Below are positions 35,171-44,100 of a stretch of 64,000 bases of DNA, piece after piece. A program made the translations under genes and the position numbers. This DNA is from Rhodoferax sp. BLA1. Lineage in GTDB: Bacteria; Pseudomonadota; Gammaproteobacteria; Burkholderiales; Burkholderiaceae_C. The notes beneath the pieces are model-generated. The model was not told the origin of the DNA and searched no databases. It saw nothing but the letters and a program-made list of their open reading frames with translations. Numbering within the stretch: position 1 is the first letter of the stretch; each line of letters opens with the position of its first letter. The stretch is taken from positions 248,001 to 312,000 of the forward strand of contig NZ_SZVI01000010.1 in assembly GCF_013416775.1 (NCBI RefSeq), read 5' to 3'.

Positions 35171-36379
35171 TCAGGCGTGGAGCCAGTGGTTGTCGACCCG
35201 GCCGCTGGCCCAGGCGTGCAACTGGCCGGGCAGGGTGGTGTTGGCCTGATTGACCTCTGCCCCGGTGGCCACCTGCATCACACCCGCACGCCCACCGACC
35301 CAGACCGAACTGGCGTCTACCGCCAGGGCACCGGCCTCGGCCAGGGGGGTGCTGCCCAGATACTGACCATCCAATGCATACCGAGCCACCACCTGGCCCC
35401 GGGTGGCGCTGACCAGAAACTGCGCGTGTTGACCCCGCCCGGCCACGGTGACGTCCCCGCCGTAACCCGCGAGTGCTGGTTGGCCAGTGGCCAGAGACAA
35501 GGCGCCTTCGGCTTGATCGGCCCAGCTCAGCCGGGCCAGCAGCGGTGCGGCGGCTTTGAGGGCTGGGTCGTCATGTTCGGCCTGCAAGGCAATGCCCAGG
35601 GTGGGTGTGTTGCTGGCCTGGCTGGGGTCGGGCTGCGCCCAAGCCAGGTGGCGCAGGCTCAGGCGCGGGTCTGGCAAACGCCACTGGCCCAGCCACTCAC
35701 CGGTATCGGGGTGCAGGCAGCAGATGCTGGGGTCCATCTGCTGCAGTTGGCGTTTGACACGCCCGGTTTCGATGCTGGTGTCGATGCCACCATTGGCGAC
35801 AAACAACATGCCAGCCAGAGGATGTGTCTTTGCTATTGAATGGGTAGCTGGTAGCCCAAGTAGAGCATGGGGATCCAGCCCAAAAGTCTTGTATTCTGTC
35901 TGCAGCTGCAGGGTGCGGGCGTCACGCACCCCCAGCAGGCCCTGGCCGTTGTTGGTGTCGATTTCGGTGGTGTAGATGCGCAAGCCGTCCGCACTCACCA
36001 ACACATGGCCGCTGAACACCCGGTCACTGGCTTGCCACAACCACTGGGCGGGTTGGCCGGGCGTCAGTCGGATCAGCCAATCGCCCGGGCGGCGTGCGGC
36101 CACCAGCAGGCTGCCGTCGGGCAGCAGGGCCAGGCCGTGGCCCCGTGTGGGCAGTTCCAGCTGGTGCAGCGTTGTCAGTTGGCCGCTGGCATCGAGCTGC
36201 AGCCAACCGGCGAAATGCTGGCTCTGTGAGTTGTCCCAGCAGGCGGCAAAACGCTGCCCGCTGGGGCGCTTGCGTGTTGTGTGGCTGACCGTGGCGCCAA
36301 GTGCTGACCCCAGCGGCAGCAGTGTCAGGGCGCTCAGGCCCAGGCTTTGTAAGGCGGCGCGGCGTGTCAGCGTCTGCAT
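35171..36379 (-). CDS. DUF1513 domain-containing exported protein
   Basis: 402 aa. The N-terminus MQTLTRRAALQSLGLSALTL has a twin-arginine-like signal. The rest (GHGLALLPDGSLLVAARRPGDW, HPLAGMLFVANGGID, repeated beta-rich blocks) suggests a beta-propeller as in DUF1513. It is the last of three genes after the di-heme oxidoreductase and imelysin genes, an arrangement like PA4371-PA4373 of Pseudomonas. ATG 36379 is preferred over ATG 36397, which overlaps the imelysin gene. A degenerate dispersed repeat lies inside the frame at 35831-35881. Confidence 0.88.
   Translation of the reverse strand: MQTLTRRAALQSLGLSALTLLPLGSALGATVSHTTRKRPSGQRFAACWDNSQSQHFAGWLQLDASGQLTTLHQLELPTRGHGLALLPDGSLLVAARRPGDWLIRLTPGQPAQWLWQASDRVFSGHVLVSADGLRIYTTEIDTNNGQGLLGVRDARTLQLQTEYKTFGLDPHALLGLPATHSIAKTHPLAGMLFVANGGIDTSIETGRVKRQLQQMDPSICCLHPDTGEWLGQWRLPDPRLSLRHLAWAQPDPSQASNTPTLGIALQAEHDDPALKAAAPLLARLSWADQAEGALSLATGQPALAGYGGDVTVAGRGQHAQFLVSATRGQVVARYALDGQYLGSTPLAEAGALAVDASSVWVGGRAGVMQVATGAEVNQANTTLPGQLHAWASGRVDNHWLHA
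35831..35881 (-). repeat. Dispersed hairpin repeat, degenerate copy inside DUF1513 gene
   Basis: On the minus strand it includes GCTCTACTTGGGCTACCAGC followed by TACCCATTCAATAGC. Only loosely related to the family consensus, but A+T-rich in GC-rich surroundings and open in frame. Confidence 0.35.
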
Positions 36380-36386
36380 GAGCGGT

Positions 36387-37595
36387 CTAATCCCCATCGG
36401 CATCGGAAAAGCCCAGCGCAATGTCGAGGGCACTGGCCACCTCGCTCTGGAACAACACCGTCACCGCTTTGAGTGCGGCGGTCAGCGCCAGCAGCTCACG
36501 CTGTTCGGCTGCACGCGAGCTGGTCTGGGCGGGCAACTGGTTGATGCGGGTGTTGACCGCATCCAGCGCCTGGGCCCAGCGTTGGGCCAGCGCGATCTGG
36601 CCCTGGCCCAGCAACAGCGCCTCAATCGGCACCAGTGCCTGGCCTGGTGTGGGTGGCTGGCTCCGTTGCGCCTCGCTCAGCCGTCCTTGGGCCAGCAGGC
36701 TGTGCCATTGGGCGCGCCAGCCTGCCAGATTGGTCTCGCGCCCCATGCGGGCGAATTGAGGGAGGCTGTTTTTGCGTGTCTCACCCAGGGTTTGTGCGGT
36801 TTTGAGGGGTTTATCCAGATGGGCCCAGCGCAGGCGCTCCAGCCCGCCCAGCCACTGGTTGACCCACTCGGCCATCGCGATGGCAGTGTCGTCCGGGGTC
36901 TGCTCCCAGTCTTTGGCTGCCCAGGTGGTCAGTTCCGTACCCAGCTCCGTGGCCTCGACCTGCACGCCCTGCGCCAGCAGGCCCAGGTAGCGGCAGCTGG
37001 CCTCAGAAGGGGTGATCGACCCGCTGCGTTGGCCTGCTGCCACTGGCCGCCACTGTGTCATCAGCAGCTCCATGGCGGGCAAACCTTTGGCGAGGGTGCC
37101 CACGGTTTCCATGTCGGCCAGGGTCTGCGGCGCTTTGGCGAGCGCTTTGGTAAGCAGCTCTGGGCGGGTTGGCCAGAAGTCGATCTGGCGTTGTGAGCGG
37201 CGGGTCAACATCGGCCCGACCGCCGGGGTGGACAGGCTTTCCCAGGCCAGCATGGTGTGTTGCCATTGGGTGTGCAAGCGGGTCCAGGCGGCTTGCCGGG
37301 CAGGCAACGGAGTCCCAGGTGTGGGCAAGCTCTGGCAATACTGCTGGGTGGCAGTCACCAGGGCGTCTGCCTCGGCGGCAAAGCGCTGTGACAGCGGTGG
37401 TAAATGTTGGCTGTACAGGCCTTGCATCACCTCGGCGGGGGAATACATGGGCATCAGTACCTGGGTGGCTGATGGTGTGGCTGCGTGGCTGGCCACCGTC
37501 AGCAGGGCGCTGCCGAGTGCCAGCGCCAGTCTGCGCGCAGGCCCGCTGCCTGGTGTCAAGGGCAGACCTTGATGGGGTGTGGTTTGATGCGTCAA
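36387..37595 (-). CDS. Imelysin-like exported protein (second imelysin)
   Basis: 402 aa. The signal peptide (ARRLALALGSALLTVASHA) is followed by an imelysin-like helical fold. Where classical imelysins have GxHxxE, this one has GLPAMELL, so the metal-type histidine is missing, as in the PA4372-like subgroup. The start is assigned to TTG 37595 because GGAGG precedes it by five bases; the upstream ATG at 37649 abuts the previous stop and would prepend residues encoded by a hairpin repeat. Likely a periplasmic iron-related protein; the mechanism is unknown. Confidence 0.82.
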   Translation of the reverse strand: MTHQTTPHQGLPLTPGSGPARRLALALGSALLTVASHAATPSATQVLMPMYSPAEVMQGLYSQHLPPLSQRFAAEADALVTATQQYCQSLPTPGTPLPARQAAWTRLHTQWQHTMLAWESLSTPAVGPMLTRRSQRQIDFWPTRPELLTKALAKAPQTLADMETVGTLAKGLPAMELLMTQWRPVAAGQRSGSITPSEASCRYLGLLAQGVQVEATELGTELTTWAAKDWEQTPDDTAIAMAEWVNQWLGGLERLRWAHLDKPLKTAQTLGETRKNSLPQFARMGRETNLAGWRAQWHSLLAQGRLSEAQRSQPPTPGQALVPIEALLLGQGQIALAQRWAQALDAVNTRINQLPAQTSSRAAEQRELLALTAALKAVTVLFQSEVASALDIALGFSDADGD

Positions 37596-37598
37596 ATT

Positions 37599-37647
37599 GG
37601 CCTCCAGCCCTTTTTTAATAAGGGGATATAGCTCTGAAATAAAGAGC
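37599..37647 (+). repeat. Dispersed hairpin repeat between the di-heme and imelysin genes
   Basis: GGCCTCCAGCCCTT (37599-37612) with an AAGGGG half (37620-37625), then TATAGCTCT and a second small hairpin GCTCT/AGAGC (37631-37647). Its minus-strand GGAGG supplies the apparent ribosome-binding site of the imelysin gene. Confidence 0.65.
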
Positions 37648-37649
37648 AT

Positions 37650-39122
37650 TTAAAGCGATTCCACAAACTTCACCAGCGCCGCACGTTGGGTGCGGCTCAT
37701 CTGCAGGACCTGCTGTTGCGCCGCCTGCGCCTCGCCGCCATGCCACAACACCGCTTCGAGCACCCCATTGGCGCGGCCATCGTGCAACAGCCGGGTGTGT
37801 CCGTTGACCGCCTGGATCAGGCCGATGCCCCACAGCGCCGGGGTTTTCCACTGGCTGCCACTGGCGGCAAAGTCGGGCCGTCCGTCGGCCAGGCCCGGGC
37901 CCATGTCATGCAGCAGCAAGTCGGTATAGGGCCAGATGGTCTGGCCGTTGAGGGTCGGGCTGCTCATGCTGGGGTTGGGCCCCTGGTGGGTGGTGTAACT
38001 CGGGCGGTGGCAGCTGGCGCAACCGGCCTGCTCAAACAGCGCCTGGCCCTGGCGCACCTGCGGGTTGTTGATCTGGCGCCGTGCCACCGGGGCCAGCACC
38101 GCCTGGTAAAACACCACGTCTTCCAGCGTGGACTGGTCGATCTCAAAAGCGCCGCCGTGGCCGCCACTGGCCGCTTGCAGGCAATCTTTCTGCACCGGGG
38201 TACAGCCCTCACCGGGTGCCCAGACCGAGGTGATGCCGATGTCACCGCGGAAGGCGCCCGCCGTCTGGTGGGCGATGCTGGCCACATTGGCCTTCCAGCC
38301 GAAGCGTCCTACCATTTCTTTTTGCGCCACCGCGTCCCACACTCGGTTGACTTGGCCTTTGATGGGGCCGGGGCTGGCCGCCTGGTCGGCGGCGTTTTGC
38401 AGGATGTCGGCCTCGGCAATCGCCTCCAGCAGGCCAATGCCCATCAGCTGCGGCGCCACACGCGGGCTGACCAACACCTTGGGTGACATCGGGCCATAGG
38501 CCAGTTGCCTGAAGCCATACACCGGCTGCTGCAGGGTGTAGCGGCTGCCGTCGGTAAAACGGCCACGCACGGGTGTGGTGCGCAACGTGACCTCACCCTC
38601 GGGGCGCACGCCTTGCACGGCGGCATTGTTGAACTGGCCGCCATAGGTCGGCTCGGGCAATACACCTTCGTGCGGGTCGGCCACACCGGGTACCGACAGG
38701 CGCATCAGCAAGCCCACCGGCTGCTCATGGCGGCCAGCTTTGACCTCGGGCGGGCGGCCCCGGCCATCGAGCGCGTGGCAGCCGCCGCAGGAGCGCGCGA
38801 TGAAATGCGGGCCCAGACCGTCGCGCACCTTGGTGGAGGCGGGTGCCTCGACCCAGTTGCGTTTGAAAAACGAGTTGCCAATCGCAAACCGGGTGCGTTC
38901 CTCGTCGCTCAGGTTGGCGGCGGGCAAAGAGAACGCGTTTTTGCCATCCACCCACACGGTGGTGGCGCCACCCGTGAGTTCTCCGGGGGGCGGGCTCGTC
39001 TCGGCCGCGTGCAGGGGTGTGGCCAGCAGCAGCCCAAGCGTCGCCGTGAGTAGCAGAGGCTGGGCCCCGGTGGTGAACGGCCAGCGCGTGGCTGGAGCGG
39101 AGGAGGTCAGAGAAAGCTGCAT
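37650..39122 (-). CDS. Di-heme oxidoreductase (DHOR family, thiol-oxidoreductase-like)
   Basis: 490 aa periplasmic protein. The signal peptide ends near LHA (residue 39). Two c-type heme motifs are visible: CGGCH at about 112-116 and CASCH at about 367-371. FSLPAANLSDEERTRFAIGNSFFKRNWV and DGLGPHFIARSC are typical of the family that accompanies imelysins. ATG 39122 is chosen; a TTG at 39146 would add eight residues without a ribosome-binding site. First gene of an operon behind a Fur-like box at 39356-39374. It probably performs an electron-transfer step linked to iron uptake. Confidence 0.9.
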   Translation of the reverse strand: MQLSLTSSAPATRWPFTTGAQPLLLTATLGLLLATPLHAAETSPPPGELTGGATTVWVDGKNAFSLPAANLSDEERTRFAIGNSFFKRNWVEAPASTKVRDGLGPHFIARSCGGCHALDGRGRPPEVKAGRHEQPVGLLMRLSVPGVADPHEGVLPEPTYGGQFNNAAVQGVRPEGEVTLRTTPVRGRFTDGSRYTLQQPVYGFRQLAYGPMSPKVLVSPRVAPQLMGIGLLEAIAEADILQNAADQAASPGPIKGQVNRVWDAVAQKEMVGRFGWKANVASIAHQTAGAFRGDIGITSVWAPGEGCTPVQKDCLQAASGGHGGAFEIDQSTLEDVVFYQAVLAPVARRQINNPQVRQGQALFEQAGCASCHRPSYTTHQGPNPSMSSPTLNGQTIWPYTDLLLHDMGPGLADGRPDFAASGSQWKTPALWGIGLIQAVNGHTRLLHDGRANGVLEAVLWHGGEAQAAQQQVLQMSRTQRAALVKFVESL

Positions 39123-39145
39123 GGGGACTGGCTTGATGTTCTTCA

Positions 39146-39188
39146 AAATAAATAGCTGCTAGCCCTTTTTAAATAAGGGCTAGAGGCA
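39146..39188. repeat. Dispersed hairpin repeat, best-preserved copy
   Basis: CTAGCCCTT (39159-39167) pairs with AAGGGCTAG (39175-39183), flanked by ATAGCTG on one side and AGGCA on the other. It lies in the leader between the Fur-like box and the di-heme gene, so it would be transcribed as a stem-loop in the 5' untranslated region. Confidence 0.75.
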
Positions 39189-39355
39189 CTTTTGGCTTGT
39201 AACTCTGGCAGACCTGCACGGCGCCCGACCACGTGTCTGGTGTGACGGTGGGGCAGCAACGCAGGTTGTGAGATTTCATGCGGGTGGGTGTGATGAGGGT
39301 GACAAAGCTGTCTGCAGGCCACAACTGGCAAGAAGCGGCTTGGCCACAGTATACA

Positions 39356-39374
39356 AACAAGAACCGTTCTCATT
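39356..39374. promoter_or_regulatory. Fur-like box, di-heme/imelysin/DUF1513 operon
   Basis: Plus strand AACAAGAACCGTTCTCATT, with the perfect inner palindrome AGAAC-C-GTTCT. It lies about 235 bases upstream of the di-heme gene and downstream of the DUF2149 gene stop, so it serves the former. Confidence 0.6.
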
Positions 39375-39438
39375 GAAGTGGCATCAAGGTGGTCGGCAAA
39401 CCCTGGCACCACCATTCGGGCGCTTGTCAACCCGAGGC

Positions 39439-39753
39439 TTACTCCGGCACGTAGACGATGCCGCCGTCCTTCATCCGGTAGGCGGTGCCAGCCTTGGCGC
39501 CTTCACCCTGACCGATCTGGCCGCTGGCTTTGTAGCGCTCGATTTTTTCGCCCTTTTTCACCATCATTTCCATGGTCGGTTTGCCTGCATCGGTGATCAC
39601 GGTCACGTCACGCTGGCTGAAGCTGTTGAGCATCGGGTTTTGCGCCACGGTGATCAACAAGGCGGCGATGATCACCAGAAAGATGTCGATGATGTTGACC
39701 ACCGACAGGATCGGGTCGTCGTTCTCGGGTTCGTGGAGCAATTTCAGGCTCAT
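39439..39753 (-). CDS. DUF2149 protein, ExbD-like
   Basis: 104 aa. One membrane span near the N-terminus (SVVNIIDIFLVIIAALLI) places Asp23 at its start, exactly where ExbD has its proton-path Asp (PLVDVML, also Asp23 in the ExbD of this window). A short periplasmic domain follows. The start overlaps the ExbB-like stop in ATGA. DUF2149 accompanies CobN-like proteins and MotA/TolQ/ExbB proteins in heme-acquisition operons of the Hmu type. Likely half of a dedicated proton-driven motor. Confidence 0.85.
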   Translation of the reverse strand: MSLKLLHEPENDDPILSVVNIIDIFLVIIAALLITVAQNPMLNSFSQRDVTVITDAGKPTMEMMVKKGEKIERYKASGQIGQGEGAKAGTAYRMKDGGIVYVPE

Positions 39754-40241
39754 GCTTTGGCCCTTTGCTGCAGGATCACCATTTCTTCGGCCAGCCAGCG
39801 GCGGCGCACATTGGCCACCCAGTAGGTGATGCTGGCCGCAATCAGCGCCAGAATCACCGCCGAAAACGCCACCGTGAGGCTGCCCGACACCTGCGCCAGG
39901 TTGCCATCGGACAAGGATTTGAGGGCTGGCCCCATCGGGATCATGGTGCCGACCAGGCCCAGCATGGGGGCAATCCGGCTGGCCAGGCATTCGGGCTCCA
40001 GCAGCTTGTGGGCAAACAAGTCCAGCTCATCTTCACTGGCCTGCGGGAACTTCTCGGCGTGGCGCAGCAGCGGGAACCCCCGGCCCTGCTGGGGCTGGCG
40101 CCGCTGCAAAGCCTGCACCACAAAGGCACCCAGCGCGTAGAGCGCGTAGACAAACAGCAGGGCGACCAGCCCCAACACCGGCAGCAAAAACAGCTGGCCC
40201 ACCTGGTACATCAACAATTCAATCATGGAACTTTCTTTCAT
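39750..40241 (-). CDS. MotA/TolQ/ExbB-type proton-channel protein
   Basis: 163 aa. Three membrane spans: LFLLPVLGLVALLFVYALYAL near the N-terminus, then the pair in IAPMLGLVGTMIPMGPALKS and GSLTVAFSAVILALIAASITYWV, which matches the TolQ/ExbB core. The start ATG 40241 overlaps the ChaN gene stop in ATGA; ATG 40226 (five residues in) is the alternative. It is much shorter than the canonical ExbB at 54596. It would form an energising complex with the DUF2149 protein. Confidence 0.85.
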   Translation of the reverse strand: MKESSMIELLMYQVGQLFLLPVLGLVALLFVYALYALGAFVVQALQRRQPQQGRGFPLLRHAEKFPQASEDELDLFAHKLLEPECLASRIAPMLGLVGTMIPMGPALKSLSDGNLAQVSGSLTVAFSAVILALIAASITYWVANVRRRWLAEEMVILQQRAKA

Positions 40242-41158
40242 TTGGATTCTGGGGGCTGGGCTGGTGCGGCGGCAGGGGCCACCAGGCCGGTCAGCGGTTT
40301 GGCGCAGGCATCGGGCCGGGGTGTGGCGGCGGTGAACCACAGCAGGTCAAACCCGGCGCTGTCGTAGTCACGGGGGTTGAGCCTGCCGTCAAGCACCTCC
40401 ACAAAAGCGATGCTCAGAGCCCGGCTGGGTTCGGCCAGGTACTGGGGCACAGCGCGGTCGCTGCGCAAATGGCCGGCGCCAGCCACCAGCACCACCGGGC
40501 CGGGCACGCTGTCCAGCACCTGGGCCATCTGCAGGTCACGTGCCCGTTGTGCCGCCACGATGCGGGTCAGCAGTTGGGGGTTGGGGCGGTGACCACAGTG
40601 GCCTTCAACCACGTCGTCTTCCAGGTGGGCCATCTGGGTTGCAGACAACACCGGCAACTCGGGTGCCACTTTGCCCAGGGCGATGTTGCGTGCGTCAGCG
40701 CGCGACAGGTTGGCCGCCAGCAAGGGCCAATGCTGCTGCGCGGCGTGGCTGATGAGAGCCTTGTACATCGGCCAGCGCCAGCCCTCGCGATGGAGTTGGC
40801 CCGCGTCGGCCAGGGCTTCGGCATCGGTGGTGCCGCTGTGTTGCGCAGCGCTCAGGGCGCTCTGGTGTTGGACATCGAATTGCTCCAGCGCCAGGGCGGG
40901 TTGTCGCCCCTGGTCTGCCAGCGCTTGCAGCACCTGCAACTGGCGTGCATGGTGGATGGCACTGTCGTGTTTTTCACCGAGCAAGACATAACGGCTGGCG
41001 CCTGCGCGCTGAAACGCTTGTTGGGAGCTGATGAACTGACCCGAACGCACATCCCAGATGCGGTCCGTCAACGCATGGCTTGGCGTGGTGTCGGCGGGTG
41101 GGCTGGCACAGGCCGTCAGTATCAGGCTCAAAGTGAGCAGGGGTAACCAGGGTCTCAT
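40238..41158 (-). CDS. ChaN-family heme-binding lipoprotein
   Basis: 306 aa. The lipoprotein signal MRPWLPLLTLSLILTAC has Cys17 as the lipidated residue. The Cofac_haem_bdg/ChaN landmarks LLGEKHDSAIHHARQ and VLVAGAGHLRSDRAVPQYL are present. ChaN of Campylobacter binds cofacial heme, so heme handling is supported by family. ATG 41158 overlaps the CobN-like stop in ATGA and has GGAG upstream; ATG 41170 would add four residues. A proline/alanine-rich tail ends the protein. Confidence 0.87.
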   Translation of the reverse strand: MRPWLPLLTLSLILTACASPPADTTPSHALTDRIWDVRSGQFISSQQAFQRAGASRYVLLGEKHDSAIHHARQLQVLQALADQGRQPALALEQFDVQHQSALSAAQHSGTTDAEALADAGQLHREGWRWPMYKALISHAAQQHWPLLAANLSRADARNIALGKVAPELPVLSATQMAHLEDDVVEGHCGHRPNPQLLTRIVAAQRARDLQMAQVLDSVPGPVVLVAGAGHLRSDRAVPQYLAEPSRALSIAFVEVLDGRLNPRDYDSAGFDLLWFTAATPRPDACAKPLTGLVAPAAAPAQPPESK

Positions 41159-44100
41159 GTTGTTCTCCATTGTTGCCAGGCACCTGCCAGCGGTGCCAAA
41201 AATAATAGCGATAGTGCGAGCAATAACAAGGGCTCCAAGGCATTTGGAGTCTCAGGCTGCACAGACTCCAGTTTCAAACCGGTGATCTGGGGTGGCACAG
41301 GCGCTGGCGCCGGTTGGGGAACGGGGGCCGCAGCTGGCGCAGCGACGGGCCGGTTGACAGCGCGAGGGGCTGAGGGGCTCATCAAGGCCTCCTGGGGCAC
41401 CTGTGATTGGCTCAGGCCGTAACCTGGCAAACCGACAAATTCCTGCAGGCTGCGGTTGTCGGTGCGCACGTCAAAGCGTTGGGCCAGGTCCTTGTAGCGT
41501 GCTTTCAACTCGTCGACGGTGGCGCTATCGGCTTGCCAGTAACCCTGGCGTGCCATCTCCAGCATGCGTTCCATCATCTGCGCCAGGGCATGCGGATTGT
41601 TGCGCTCCATCCACTGCGTGATGCCCAGTTGGTGTTTATCGCGCACATACACGTCGGCAAACTCCTGCCACTGGTCATCACGCACGATCTCGCGTGCCAC
41701 CGTGGTCCAGCCGGTGAAGTTGTTGAGGCTGTCGAGCATCTGGGTGGTGCCGGCATAACCCTCTTTCATCAGCGCCTGGATATGGCCTGGGTGAAAGTTG
41801 CGTGTGGCCAGTTCCTTGGCCAAAAAGCTGGCGGCATCTTCCGCCTTGCCTGAGCCCGTGCCACGCAGGTTCGAGATCAACAGCTCCGGCGCTTTGCCGT
41901 CGATGTAACGCACCGCTGCGGCAATGCCACCCAGGTACTGGAACGGGTCGTCGGTGGTGAGCATGCCGTACAGGTTGGAGCTGCGCGCCAGCACCGCCGC
42001 CTGAGTGCCTTTGAGCTGGGTCGCGTACAGGTTGACAGCTGTGCTGCCATCGGCTCCGGCCGCACTGGCCAGATCGGCGCCACTTTTGCCCCAATCGGCC
42101 TCATCCGGGCCATAGGCAAACTGCATTTTGCGCAGGTACAGCTCGGCCATTTTGCGGTCACCTTCGGCCTTGCTCTTCCAGGTGTCGGTGGCCAGGGCCG
42201 CATCGTCCAGGCCGGAGCCGTAGTTGCCTGATGCGCTGGCGAAAATCCGGGTTTCGCCAGCTTTCTGGGCGGCCTCGGTGCGCCAGCCCTGCGCTGCCAG
42301 TTGCCCCGCCACCGTGCGGGTGTTGTGGGCCACCGCGTTGTCGGCCTCGTTGGTGGCCTGTGCGGCCAGTTGCGCCGCCCGCGCCAGCTGTTTCAACACG
42401 TTGGGAAAGTGGTCGCGGTACAGGCCGGTGGCGGACAACACCACGTCAATGCGCGGTCGACCCAGGGTCTGGCGTGGCACCAGCTTGACGTCCACCACCC
42501 GTCCGCCTGCATCCCAGACCGGCTCGACACCCATCGCCCAGAGTGCCTGTGCTTCGAGCAGGCCCTGGTGGCGCATGGTTTCGACCGACCAGAGAGAGAA
42601 GGTGAATTTGGATGGCATCACACCGGTTTTCTGCCGGTGCGCCGCCACCAGTTTGTCCAGCGCTTCCTGGCCTGCCTTCCAGGCGGCCTGGGTCGGCACA
42701 CGGGACGGGTCAAAGCCGTACAGGTTACGCCCGGTGGGCAGGCTGTCGGGGTTTTTGATCGGGTCACCGCCGTAAGACGTGGGGATGTAGCGGCCGTCCA
42801 GCGCCGCCAGCAGACCACGGGTTTCACCTTCCGCCTGCAGGTCGGTGAACCAGCGTTGGCCTTGGGCCACCATGGCCCGGAGTTTGGGTGGCAGGGTGTC
42901 CACGGCTGCGCCTTGCACCAGATGGCGGCGCAACAGTTGGTAGGGCGCGGTCTGCGCGATTTTGCTGAAGTCCGTCACGACGGCTTCATCCGCCTGTTTG
43001 TTGTTGCCGTCCACAAACACCGCCGTGGCTTCCCAGAATGGTGCCCCGAGCATCATCAACACGGTGGCCAGTTGGCCGTGTTCGCCCGCACCTTTGCCAA
43101 AGGTGTGCAAACCCAAGGGTTGCGCGGTCTGGGCCAGTTCGTGCAAATGGTCGTGCAGGGCGTTGACAAAGGTCGGAAATTCCTGCGCCATGCGCGTCTG
43201 GCTCCAGCCCATGTCCAGGTCAATGCGTTCCTTGGCCACGGTTGCCATAAGCTGGGCGCGCAACTGCTCTTTGACCACACCTTCATCCTGGGCCAGCCAG
43301 GCGTGTAAATCGTCGTGCAACTGGGTCAGCACCGAGTGCAGCCCGGCCGGGGCAAATGGCGGGGTCTGGTAGCTGATGTTGACCGCACGGCCACGCCGTT
43401 TGGTCTGCACCGCCTCGCCAATGTTGTCAACGATGTAGGGGTAAATCACCGGCACGTTGCCAATCGCCAGCAAGGCGTAGTCGGTCACCGACAGGCCGCG
43501 CTCTTTGCCGGGTAGCCACTCTTGGGTACCGTGGGTGCCGTAGTGGATCAAGGCATCGGCCTTGAACTGCTCACGCATCCACAAATAGCCTGCCATGTAG
43601 GAGTGTGGCGGTGCCGCGCTGCTGGAGTGGTAGATGGCTTTGTTTTTGGCATACACACCACCCCCCGCGGGTTCACCACGAGGTGGTTGCGGCAGGATGC
43701 TGATGTTGCCGAGTTTCAGGCGCGGAATCGCAAAGTAGGTTTTGCCATCCCTCTGCACCAGAAATACCGACTTGTCAGGGTGACCCACAGCCGTTACCCA
43801 GGCCTCGCGCTGCGCGTCGGGCAGGCTGGCCAGCCAGGTTTTGTAGGTGGCCAGCGGCATCAGTTCAGCCAGGCCGTCACGTACCAGTGCGTCCATTTCA
43901 TCGGCCACGGTGCCGGGACGGTAAAAGGGTTTGAGCAGGCGCTGCATCTGGCGCGTCAGTGTGGCCGCATCGGGTGTCTCAGTGCGGTAACCTGCTGCCT
44001 TCATGGCCGCCAGCGTGGCCTCCAGGCTGGTGGGCAGGTTCATGAAGGAGGCCCCCAGGTTTTTCTCGCCCGGCGGGTAGTTCCAGAACATGAAGGCCAC

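Noticed and set aside
39439-40241. Ordinary second ExbB-ExbD pair for TonB
   Set aside because: Both proteins are far shorter than the canonical pair, the second is of the DUF2149 type, and no tonB is adjacent.
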